From: an uncultured Candidatus Saccharibacteria bacterium
GTDB lineage: Bacteria; Patescibacteriota; Saccharimonadia; Saccharimonadales; Saccharimonadaceae
Assembly: GCA_916049555.1 (NCBI GenBank)
Contig: CAJZIB010000043.1
Location: 1 to 6,343 of the forward strand
DNA: 6,343 nt
Reading direction: 5' to 3'
The translations under genes and the position numbers were made by a program. Of this stretch, positions 1-5,708 are shown piece by piece. The notes beneath the pieces were generated by a model, which was not told where the DNA came from, made no database searches, and was given only the letters and a program-made list of their open reading frames with translations. The number at the start of each line of letters is the position of its first letter. The first letter of the stretch is position 1.

Positions 1-387
1 TTGCTCTTTGACGCTAGGAAGTGATATTTCCGCATCGGTAAGATTGCCAAGTTTTATGTATTTAATAACTCCACCAATTGACAGTTTTCTTAACTCTTGA
101 ATATACCGCGTCATAAAATGGTAGAGGTATGGAAGATGAAGCCTTCCGTCGCCGTTAGATTCGATAATATACGTTCGTTGATATGCGTCAAATTTTCCGT
201 TGTAATATTTAGCATTTAGATCGCCATTTCCAGCAACTAGTACACACTCACAATTGTATGAATATGTAGATATTCGCAACGGTTCTTTCGAACACGTAAA
301 GAATGGATATGTGCCATCTTCAGAAGCCGCATTGGCATCCAATTTGCCGGTTCTAATCTTCGTTAGCTCTCCAAGTTTAACTTTCAT
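1..387 (-). CDS. hsdS: Type I restriction-modification specificity subunit HsdS, partial (first target-recognition domain only)
   Basis: HsdS is the DNA-recognition subunit of a type I restriction-modification complex; each of its two target-recognition domains (TRDs) reads one half of a split target. Read leftward from the ATG at 387-385, 129 codons stay open to the window edge. The protein begins MKVKLGELTKIRTGKLDAN, the usual HsdS TRD opening, continues with YPFF near residue 28 and an AGNGD turn near residue 57, and closes with ISLPSVKEQ. That last motif marks the end of a TRD just before the long central helix, so the rest of the gene should lie beyond position 1. The Shine-Dalgarno GAGGT sits only 3 nt from the ATG, which is tight. 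The gene is divergent from the complete hsdS at 426. It could be a full second hsdS, a silent half-gene cassette, or one side of an invertible locus; the window cannot decide. The family call is firm. Confidence 0.85.
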   Translation of the reverse strand, partial: MKVKLGELTKIRTGKLDANAASEDGTYPFFTCSKEPLRISTYSYNCECVLVAGNGDLNAKYYNGKFDAYQRTYIIESNGDGRLHLPYLYHFMTRYIQELRKLSIGGVIKYIKLGNLTDAEISLPSVKEQ

Positions 388-390
388 GAT

Positions 391-395
391 ACCTC
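391..395 (-). promoter_or_regulatory. Shine-Dalgarno of the leftward hsdS
   Basis: On the minus strand this reads GAGGT, complementary to the 3' end of 16S rRNA, and ends 3 nt before the ATG at 387. That spacing is shorter than the usual 5-9 nt, so translation may be weaker than for the rightward hsdS, although the motif is identical. No other in-frame Met lies nearby, so this motif supports the start. Confidence 0.55.
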
Positions 396-413
396 TACAA
401 ATCCGGATTTGTA

Positions 414-418
414 GAGGT
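414..418 (+). promoter_or_regulatory. Shine-Dalgarno of the rightward hsdS
   Basis: GAGGT lies 7 nt before the ATG at 426, a good spacing, and fixes the start of the complete hsdS. It lies in the right arm of the 30-bp palindrome and would be base-paired in any mRNA that begins upstream of about position 390. Confidence 0.65.
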
Positions 419-425
419 AAATTTT

Positions 426-1559
426 ATGCAAAGACTAGGCGATTACATAAAAGAATATTCCGCCAGAAATAAACTTGATGAAGAGATTCCTGTATATAGC
501 GTTACAAATTCAAATGGTTTCTGTCGCGATTATTTTGGAAAGGAAGTTGCAAGCAATAACAAAAGGACATATAAAATCGTTCCGAGGAATGCCTTTGCTT
601 ATAACCCATCAAGAATCAATGTTGGTTCAGTAGACTACCAACATTACGAAGATAGGGTTATTGTCAGCCCTCTATATAATGTATTTACGGTGGATGAGAA
701 AATTTTACCGCAATACCTCTATTTTTATCTAAAAAGTCCAAATACTATGAAGAGAATACGAACTGTTGCGTCCGGTAGTGTTAGAGATAATCTGAAACTG
801 TCGATGCTATGTGAGTTTCCGATTCAGGTTCCATCTATAAATAGACAGCAAAATATAATAGAACTTCTAGAAAAAGCACAACGCATTATCGATGAAAAGA
901 ATAACGAGCTAGAGAAACTTGATAATTTCATCAAAGCCCGATTTGTCGAGATGTTTGGGCTACCAGGCACGGATCCATTTGAGTATGGCAAGGTTAAGCT
1001 CGGGGAGTGTTGTGAGATAAATCCAAAGAAAGCAAAAGATACGCGCTTAGCTGATGAAATAGAAGTTTCTTTTGTGTCAATGCCATCCGTTTCTGAAAAA
1101 GGCGAAATAGATCCATCAGACATACGTAAGTATGAAGTCGTCAAAAAAGGTTTTACCTACTTCGCGGAAAATGATGTGTTATTTGCAAAAATTACACCAT
1201 GCATGGAGAATGGTAAGGGTGCTGTAGCAAAAGGGCTGATGAATGGAATAGGATTTGGTTCTACTGAATTTCACGTTTTACGCCCAATTGAAGGCCTGAG
1301 TAATTCATATTGGATTTATGTAATAACGTCGTTTAAGACTTTTAGGAGAGATGCCAAGGCTAATATGACTGGTAGCGCTGGCCAAAGAAGAACACCAGCT
1401 TCGTTCTTAGAAAGCTATGAAGTATCGCTTCCGCCAATTGAACTCCAGAATCAATTTGCTGCTTTTGTCGCTCAGGTCGACAAATCAAAATTTGCGCTTG
1501 TAAAATCAATTAAATTACTTAAAAAGTCACCCTTTGATATACTTCTAGGGCTTCTCTAA
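426..1559 (+). CDS. hsdS: Type I restriction-modification specificity subunit HsdS, complete
   Basis: This 377-aa protein has the full two-TRD architecture of HsdS, which guides HsdM and HsdR to a bipartite DNA target. TRD1 covers about residues 1-135: it opens with RLGDYI, has the YKIVPRNAFAYNPSR signature near 49-63 and closes with QVPSINRQQNII at 134-145. A charged central helix follows (about 140-178, ending FIKARFVEMFG). TRD2 runs from about 190 to 335 (KLGECCEINP, then DVLFAKITPCMENGKG at 250-265) and ends SLPPIELQNQF, leading into a second, shorter helix. The length is slightly below the common 390-450 aa, and the last residues replace the usual distal helix end with a leucine-rich tail. 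The start is supported by GAGGT 7 nt upstream. No clear promoter is seen between the divergent genes. hsdM and hsdR are not in the window. The TRD sequences differ clearly from the left gene's TRD1, so the two would recognise different half-sites. Confidence 0.93.
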   Translation: MQRLGDYIKEYSARNKLDEEIPVYSVTNSNGFCRDYFGKEVASNNKRTYKIVPRNAFAYNPSRINVGSVDYQHYEDRVIVSPLYNVFTVDEKILPQYLYFYLKSPNTMKRIRTVASGSVRDNLKLSMLCEFPIQVPSINRQQNIIELLEKAQRIIDEKNNELEKLDNFIKARFVEMFGLPGTDPFEYGKVKLGECCEINPKKAKDTRLADEIEVSFVSMPSVSEKGEIDPSDIRKYEVVKKGFTYFAENDVLFAKITPCMENGKGAVAKGLMNGIGFGSTEFHVLRPIEGLSNSYWIYVITSFKTFRRDAKANMTGSAGQRRTPASFLESYEVSLPPIELQNQFAAFVAQVDKSKFALVKSIKLLKKSPFDILLGLL

Positions 1560-1706
1560 CTCCATACTCCGGGTTGGTTTTTACTTATTATGATATATAG
1601 AAATTTACTAAAGCCCACGACGGATTGAAGGATGTACATGTGTGAGGGGGTGAAATATTAGACATTGGGAAGCGGTAAAAAGCAAGATTAATGCTATTAT
1701 ATCGAT
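1560..1706. other. Intergenic stretch between hsdS and the Nudix gene
   Basis: These 147 bp hold no supportable gene. Just after the hsdS stop, AACTCC and GGGTT could pair imperfectly (one bulge) ahead of a short T run near 1576-1581; this is too weak to call a terminator. A purine-rich GAGGGGG lies near 1643-1650 with no useful ORF behind it. The only convincing element is the extended -10 promoter at the right end. No tRNA or long repeat is apparent. Confidence 0.5.
1692..1700 (+). promoter_or_regulatory. Extended -10 promoter of the Nudix gene (leaderless)
   Basis: TGC-TATTAT matches the TGn extended -10 form with five of six hexamer bases. It ends 6 nt before the ATG at 1707, so the expected transcription start is at or next to the A of the start codon. 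There is no Shine-Dalgarno sequence, which agrees with a leaderless mRNA. No -35 box is seen at normal spacing, as is common for extended -10 promoters; TTGGGA at 1665-1670 is 24 bp away, too far to count. Confidence 0.6.
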
Positions 1707-2222
1707 ATGACACTTAGTGAGAATGTTATTTATGAGGATTATGGGAAGCTTTTTCTTGATGGGTTTGTAGGTAGCTGGCCAAAAGAAGCTTCCCGAGGGG
1801 TTATACAATTCCCTGACGGTGATATCTTGATTTTTGTTAAAGAACGTATCGGACAATATAAATTACCAGGAGGTGGTAAGGAACACGATGAGACTCCAGA
1901 ACAAACTTTTGTACGTGAGGTCTATGAGGAGACAGGCTATATGGTGAAAAACATACGCAAGATTGGGATTACAAGAGATCAGACTCAAACTTCGCATATA
2001 TTTACAGCGGAGCCATATGGCGAGGCGCAAGAAATCCAGCCAGATGAGGATGAAATTAGGTTCGGCGCTAAATGCTTAAAGATGAATCCGGCAGATGTTT
2101 TGAAAAACATGGAAAATTTTATTAACGAACGTAAGTATAATTCAGATGAGGCCTCATTGCTCCAGTGTTATTTTACTTTCAGGGACTATAAAATTTTGGA
2201 ATACTTCCTGAAGCACAATTAG
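1707..2222 (+). CDS. Nudix hydrolase family protein
   Basis: This 171-aa protein has a full Nudix box at residues 56-78: G56, five residues, E62, seven residues, then REVYEETGY. E71, E74 and E75 are the expected metal-binding glutamates. Nudix enzymes cleave nucleoside diphosphates linked to another group, using Mg2+ or Mn2+ in the cytosol. Before the box, ASRGVIQFPDGDILIFVKE forms the usual opening strands and YKLPGGGK leads into the catalytic helix. The C-terminal 80 residues carry no specificity signature I recognise, so the substrate is unknown. The ATG is chosen because an extended -10 ends 6 nt upstream and the frame has no better start. The gene ends in TAG, so amber is a working stop codon here. 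It is followed 60 bp later by a restriction-type gene on the same strand, each with its own promoter; a functional link is possible but unproven. Confidence 0.9.
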   Translation: MTLSENVIYEDYGKLFLDGFVGSWPKEASRGVIQFPDGDILIFVKERIGQYKLPGGGKEHDETPEQTFVREVYEETGYMVKNIRKIGITRDQTQTSHIFTAEPYGEAQEIQPDEDEIRFGAKCLKMNPADVLKNMENFINERKYNSDEASLLQCYFTFRDYKILEYFLKHN

Positions 2223-2242
2223 TTACTGTAAATTGTTTTTTT
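2215..2242 (+). terminator. Weak AT-rich hairpin plus T run after the Nudix gene
   Basis: ACAATT (2215-2220) and AATTGT (2231-2236) can pair around a 10-nt loop and run straight into seven T residues (2236-2242), the layout of an intrinsic terminator. It overlaps the Nudix stop codon. The stem is only 6 bp with one G-C pair, so termination would be poor; this may be chance in AT-rich DNA. Confidence 0.3.
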
Positions 2243-2254
2243 GAGCCTCAAGAT

Positions 2255-2276
2255 ATTGTAAAGATAGTGATACAAT
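2255..2276 (+). promoter_or_regulatory. Extended -10 promoter of the DUF262 gene with an overlapping dyad
   Basis: TGA-TACAAT (2268-2276) is an extended -10 ending 6 nt before the ATG at 2283, the same layout as at the Nudix gene, and there is no Shine-Dalgarno sequence. A leaderless transcript is therefore expected. The -10 hexamer is also the right half of a perfect dyad, ATTGTA (2255-2260), 10-bp spacer, TACAAT (2271-2276). A repressor bound to this dyad would block the promoter, but a 6-bp dyad can arise by chance. Confidence 0.55.
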
Positions 2277-2282
2277 CATATT

Positions 2283-4406
2283 ATGAAACCAGACGCAACA
2301 TCAATTCTATCTTTTATAAATAGCGCGGATAAGACTTTTGTGATTCCGGTCTACCAGAGGAATTATTCTTGGAGTGCTGAGGAGTGCGGCAAGCTGTTTG
2401 AGGATTTGCTTGATTCCATGAAGACTGGCAAACGTCATTATTTTGGAAATATTGTATTCTACGCTAAAGAAACTAACGCCTGGGCAGGATATTCTGAACT
2501 CATCCTCATTGACGGACAACAGAGGGTTACGACGACTATGCTGCTTCTTGCTGCGATTCGGGATGTTGAGGAAGACGAAAATAAACGCGCTAGAATAACA
2601 AACACATACCTACTAAATAGAAATAGCGATACTAAGGAGCGAGTGAAGCTCAAACAGATTGAAACTGATAGGGATATCTATGAGTCGATTATCAACGGTG
2701 AATTTGACGAGTCGTCAGACAGCAATGCGGGAAGAAATTACAAGACATTCAAGCGACTGATTCGTGAATCTGGTGTTAAAACTGACGATATTCTAAATGC
2801 GATTAATAACTTGGAAGTTGTGGCTTTGGATCTGAAATTAAATGAAAATAAAGAACGCACAGAATCGCCACAGATTATCTTTGAAAGTATCAATGCTACT
2901 GGAAAACCATTATCTACTGCCGATTTGCTTAGAAATTACCTGCTGCTCGGCATAGATGATTCAGAGCAAGAAAGATATTACAAGGATTATTGGCTGATTA
3001 TCGAGAAAGGTATTGGCGATGCTAATATTTCTGACTTCATTAATAAATATTTGATCATGAAAATTGGCGATAACGTAAATAAAAATACGGAATATGCCGA
3101 GTTTAAAAAATATCTTTCTAAAAATAATATTGAGGCGATTGACGCACTCAAAGACCTTGCGCATTATGCAAAATATTATGGATGGATACAAGAGCCGGAG
3201 AAGGCGAAGGATTTTGACAAAAAAGTTTCCCTCCAGCTTGAAGACTTAAGAGAACTCAAAACGGCTTCCATGGCGCCGCTACTGCTATTCTTGTTGGAAA
3301 AAGCCGATGACGATGCCGTGATTGGGTTTAACTCGAATGAGATACTAGAAGCTTTGGCTGTTTTGGAGTCCTGGGCATTTCGCGCTCGTGTGGTTGGTGC
3401 GTTAACAAGTGGTGCGTTTAATACAATTACTTCGACGAGTCTTCTAAATAATTTGAAGCGTGCTACCGGAGATGATTATCATAATCAGATTAAGTTTGAA
3501 CTATCTAATTATCGTACGTATGACATCTGGCCAAATGACGATGATTTTATGGAGGCATTCAAGAAATATAATTTCTATAAGAACTACAATAAATATGTAC
3601 AGCGAAAACTTGAGAACGCCGTCTCAAACGATCATCATAACTGGCGACCAGATTCCATTGAACATATTATGCCAGAAACCCTCAGTACGGATTGGAAGAA
3701 ACGGCTGGGTGAAAATTATAGCGAGATTCATGGCGAATATCTGCATACGATCGGCAATCTGACGCCGCTCAATATGACGGATAATATTATAAATTCCAAT
3801 GATCCATTCTCTGTTAAGTTGCCGCAATATAAGTCATCTAGCTGGAAGTTGACTCGCGATGTTTATGATGATTTTAAAGATACTGAAAACTGGGGTGTGG
3901 CTGAAATTAATAGTCGTGCGGAGAACCTTGCGTATAAGGCGTCGAAGATTTGGTTTGGACCTATGCAGCGCGAGAGACAGATTGAAGCTGACGTGAAGAA
4001 GAAAACTGATGATTATCGTCGGATTCTTGCGGGTAAAGTTGCTTGTGAAACAATTTTTCATATTAAATACACCAAGGGTGAGAATGGTAGCGGGCATCTG
4101 ATTGATGCAAAGATGCGCATCGAGGTTATTAATGATAAGCCACGTTTTATTGTAATGGCAGGGTCGAGGATTTTTCCTTATGCTCTTGAGGGGGTTAAGC
4201 CTACGTTTGAAGATAAGATTAGGAAGTGCGGATGGCATGATGAGGTGGTACTTGAAGAGGATATTAATATCTTTGAATCACCTTCGGCGGCGTCGTGCTT
4301 TGCAGTTGGTGGGTCATCGAATGGCTGGACTTGGTGGATGAATAGTAATGGCGAAACTTTGGACGAGATCGTGGCAGGCGATTTGGAAAGAAGTTACGAG
4401 GAGTAA
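2283..4406 (+). CDS. GmrSD-like type IV restriction endonuclease (DUF262-DUF1524-DUF4357)
   Basis: This 707-aa protein is a single-chain GmrSD-type enzyme. The DUF262 (GmrS-like, ParB-fold NTPase) domain begins with IPVYQRNYSW at 21-30, then HYFGNIV at 52-58 and DGQQR at 77-81 in LIDGQQRVTT. A helical middle follows. The DUF1524 (GmrD-like His-Me/HNH nuclease) domain has the catalytic H461 in EHIMPE, then HTIGNLTPLN at 488-497, N501, and F509 and K512 in the usual asparagine-rich tail. The nuclease motifs look intact. The last 42 residues (SPSAASCF at 666-673, GGSSNGW at 676-682, then GETLDE) match the DUF4357 module, an extra C-terminal piece found on some restriction-related proteins. Characterised relatives cut modified phage DNA with NTP help; the modification recognised here cannot be told from sequence. 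The ATG at 2283 is supported by its leaderless promoter. The last codons carry the Shine-Dalgarno for the next small ORF, so the gene once headed an operon. Confidence 0.92.
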   Translation: MKPDATSILSFINSADKTFVIPVYQRNYSWSAEECGKLFEDLLDSMKTGKRHYFGNIVFYAKETNAWAGYSELILIDGQQRVTTTMLLLAAIRDVEEDENKRARITNTYLLNRNSDTKERVKLKQIETDRDIYESIINGEFDESSDSNAGRNYKTFKRLIRESGVKTDDILNAINNLEVVALDLKLNENKERTESPQIIFESINATGKPLSTADLLRNYLLLGIDDSEQERYYKDYWLIIEKGIGDANISDFINKYLIMKIGDNVNKNTEYAEFKKYLSKNNIEAIDALKDLAHYAKYYGWIQEPEKAKDFDKKVSLQLEDLRELKTASMAPLLLFLLEKADDDAVIGFNSNEILEALAVLESWAFRARVVGALTSGAFNTITSTSLLNNLKRATGDDYHNQIKFELSNYRTYDIWPNDDDFMEAFKKYNFYKNYNKYVQRKLENAVSNDHHNWRPDSIEHIMPETLSTDWKKRLGENYSEIHGEYLHTIGNLTPLNMTDNIINSNDPFSVKLPQYKSSSWKLTRDVYDDFKDTENWGVAEINSRAENLAYKASKIWFGPMQRERQIEADVKKKTDDYRRILAGKVACETIFHIKYTKGENGSGHLIDAKMRIEVINDKPRFIVMAGSRIFPYALEGVKPTFEDKIRKCGWHDEVVLEEDINIFESPSAASCFAVGGSSNGWTWWMNSNGETLDEIVAGDLERSYEE
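4398..4403 (+). promoter_or_regulatory. Strong Shine-Dalgarno inside the end of the DUF262 gene
   Basis: GAGGAG overlaps the final DUF262 codons and lies 8 nt before the ATG at 4412. It is the best Shine-Dalgarno in the window, yet the ORF it serves is only 24 codons, which argues that a longer gene once began there, coupled to DUF262. Confidence 0.6.
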
Positions 4407-4411
4407 AACAC

Positions 4412-4486
4412 ATGTTTCATATTATCGGAATCGATTTCGGATCAACTAATGATGAGAGAAATTGTAACAAAGAGATGATGTTATAA
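4412..4486 (+). pseudogene. Remnant N-terminus of an Hsp70-like (actin-fold) ATPase
   Basis: The ORF encodes 24 residues starting MFHIIGIDFGSTN. The IGIDFGSTN stretch matches the phosphate-1 loop at the start of DnaK/Hsp70-type and other actin-fold ATPases (IGIDLGTTN in DnaK). Similarity stops abruptly after residue 13; what follows (DERNCNKEMML) is unrelated and ends in TAA one base before the FtsK-like gene's ATG. A strong Shine-Dalgarno upstream and the 5-bp gap to DUF262 suggest that an Hsp70-like gene was the second gene of this operon and was lost by a deletion or insertion with its junction near 4451. It might still be translated as a leader peptide that couples into the FtsK-like gene. 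The match is short, so chance resemblance is not excluded. Confidence 0.55.
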
Positions 4487-4487
4487 T
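4461..4487 (+). promoter_or_regulatory. Consensus extended -10 and imperfect dyad before the FtsK-like gene
   Basis: TGT-TATAAT (4479-4487) is a perfect extended -10 directly against the ATG at 4488. Initiation about 7 nt downstream would fall near 4494, inside the annotated ORF, so from this promoter a leaderless mRNA would need the in-frame GTG at 4497. Translation from 4488 would instead rely on a read-through transcript. The -10 is the right half of a dyad, ATTGTAACA (4461-4469), 9-bp spacer, TGTTATAAT, with 8 of 9 positions paired: a candidate operator. Confidence 0.45.
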
Positions 4488-5561
4488 ATGGTTATAGTGA
4501 ATAATCCTAAACACAGTGAGCGATCTGAACAAATGGTTGGCCCAGGAGATGTTTCTTATGTTGCCGCGCAAATCTTAACAGTTGCTAAAGAGTTGGGTAT
4601 TAATGCTGATGCTGGCGGCGCTAGTATTGGCCCTACATATACCAAATTTGGGTTTACGATTCTTGACGATTTATTTGATGATGGTATTCTGGCGAGTTTT
4701 GAAGAAATGCTCGCAAACGAATTGCAACGTGGTTCTGCTATAAAATGTACTCGTATAGATAAGAAGTTGGCGATAGTGGTCCCGCATATAAGACGTTTGT
4801 ATCCAAATTTTAAGCAATATCTTACAAATAAAGCTAATAATAAAGATCAGATTCCTTTACTAATAGGGATGGATATTGATGGAAAAATTTTTTACTCGTC
4901 TCTGGATAAAACCTCAAATATTCTAATATGCGGTAGTTCTGGTTCTGGCAAATCGATGTTTATTAATCAGATTCTTTGTTCATTGATTTTTAATTACAAG
5001 CCAGAAGAGCTGGGGCTAGTGTTAATTGATCCAAAAGCAGTTGAACTCGACTCATTTAAAGACCTTAAACATTTGGTATTTCCCTTTGCAAGCTCAGTAG
5101 ATAAAACTGACGATGCACTTACGTGGGTGATAAATGAAATATCTAATCGAAAGACCAATAGACGGGAGAAATATAAGCCAATCCTAGTTGTAATTGATGA
5201 ATTTGCTGACTGTGCAGCTAGGAATAAAATGTTTCATACCCAAATAGAGTTTATTACTGAAAATGGTCCAGCTTTCAATATCTTTATTATTATGTCGTCG
5301 CAAAACCCTCGCTACTTCATTTATGGTAACCACAAGGCTAATGACGATTTAAGCTATAAAACATTGAATAAGCTTTTCAAGACTAAAGTTATATTTCATA
5401 TGTCTTATGATTCAAAAAAATTAATTAACGAAGATGCAGGTAAATACCTATTAGGAAGTGGTGATATGTTTTTTTCTTGCGAAAATAAGTGTTTAAGATT
5501 GCAGGGATTCTATATTAAGGATGATACAATTAAAAAGCTCTGTGATAATAATTTATGCTAA
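4488..5561 (+). CDS. Short FtsK/SpoIIIE-type DNA translocase-like ATPase
   Basis: FtsK/SpoIIIE proteins are hexameric ATPases that pump double-stranded DNA. This 357-aa version keeps an alpha-like region (about residues 25-115, with GASIGPTYTKFG at 44-55) and a RecA-like motor: LLIGMDIDGK at 124-133, Walker A GSSGSGKS at 149-156, LIDPKAVEL at 179-187, Walker B ILVVIDEFAD at 232-241 and LLGSGDMFF at 321-329. It lacks the N-terminal membrane segments and linker and the C-terminal gamma domain that reads chromosomal orientation sequences. The insert usually present between the ALTWV helix and Walker B is much shorter, and the normally conserved ATQRP is SSQNPR. It is therefore unlikely to be the cell-division FtsK and more likely belongs to a mobile, plasmid, phage or defence element. 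The start is uncertain: ATG 4488 lies 1 nt after the preceding stop and may be coupled to it; GTG 4497 is the alternative. The next gene follows after 9 nt, so the two probably form a unit. Confidence 0.85.
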   Translation: MVIVNNPKHSERSEQMVGPGDVSYVAAQILTVAKELGINADAGGASIGPTYTKFGFTILDDLFDDGILASFEEMLANELQRGSAIKCTRIDKKLAIVVPHIRRLYPNFKQYLTNKANNKDQIPLLIGMDIDGKIFYSSLDKTSNILICGSSGSGKSMFINQILCSLIFNYKPEELGLVLIDPKAVELDSFKDLKHLVFPFASSVDKTDDALTWVINEISNRKTNRREKYKPILVVIDEFADCAARNKMFHTQIEFITENGPAFNIFIIMSSQNPRYFIYGNHKANDDLSYKTLNKLFKTKVIFHMSYDSKKLINEDAGKYLLGSGDMFFSCENKCLRLQGFYIKDDTIKKLCDNNLC

Positions 5562-5570
5562 ATAAAATAT

Positions 5571-5693
5571 ATGATTACCTATAAAATAATTTACGACATT
5601 ACGCAAGACGCCTATAACTGGTTTAATTCCATAAATAATTTTGGTGGAATGAAAAAAATAAGAGACCCAAAAGATGTTAAAATCGCTACTTAG
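5571..5693 (+). pseudogene. 5' part of the HELMH gene, cut off by an in-frame amber codon
   Basis: From ATG 5571, 9 nt after the FtsK-like stop, 40 codons are open (MITYKIIYDITQDAYNWFNS onward) before TAG at 5691-5693. The same frame continues without another stop for 25 codons to Met 5769 and then to TAA at 6335. The stretch between the TAG and 5769 reads like ordinary protein (IEGAKFFGSEKILIPY). The simplest reading is one ancestral gene of about 254 codons with a single nonsense change, such as CAG or GAG to TAG. A sequencing error, strain variant or suppression could also explain it. There is no Shine-Dalgarno before 5571, so translation would rest on coupling to the upstream gene. Confidence 0.65.
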
Positions 5694-5708
5694 ATCGAGG
5701 GGGCTAAA

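Larger units (their letters stand above)
390..419. repeat. Perfect 30-bp palindrome between two divergent hsdS starts
   Basis: Two 15-base arms, TACCTCTACAAATCC and its exact reverse complement, meet with no spacer at 404/405. The palindrome fills 30 of the 38 bp between the two hsdS start codons and ends where symmetry fails (A at 389, A at 420). Each outer arm reads GTAGAGGTA toward its gene, so a single element supplies both Shine-Dalgarno sequences. A transcript crossing the whole element in either direction could fold into a long hairpin with the Shine-Dalgarno paired in its distal arm. It could also be a binding site for a dimeric protein or a recombination site. The symmetry is directly visible; the role is inferred. 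Confidence 0.9.

Noticed and set aside
254..472. 72-codon plus-strand ORF across the hsdS divergence
   Set aside because: It lies antisense over the convincing minus-strand hsdS TRD1 and runs through the palindrome into the start of the right hsdS; its translation resembles no family.
1547..1617. Inverted GGGCTT...AAGCCC around the hsdS stop as a terminator
   Set aside because: The arms are only 6 bp and about 60 nt apart, with no T run after the second arm.
1665..1700. TTGGGA as a -35 box for the Nudix promoter
   Set aside because: The spacer to the -10 would be 24 bp, far from the usual 16-18; the extended -10 explains the promoter without it.
1608..1856. 82-codon minus-strand ORF over the intergenic region and Nudix start
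   Set aside because: It overlaps the Nudix gene and its promoter, has no ribosome-binding site, and shows no recognisable protein character.
3460..4238. Several 67-134-codon ORFs in other frames within the DUF262 gene
   Set aside because: They are frame shadows of a gene with intact DUF262, DUF1524 and DUF4357 motifs; none has domain features of its own.
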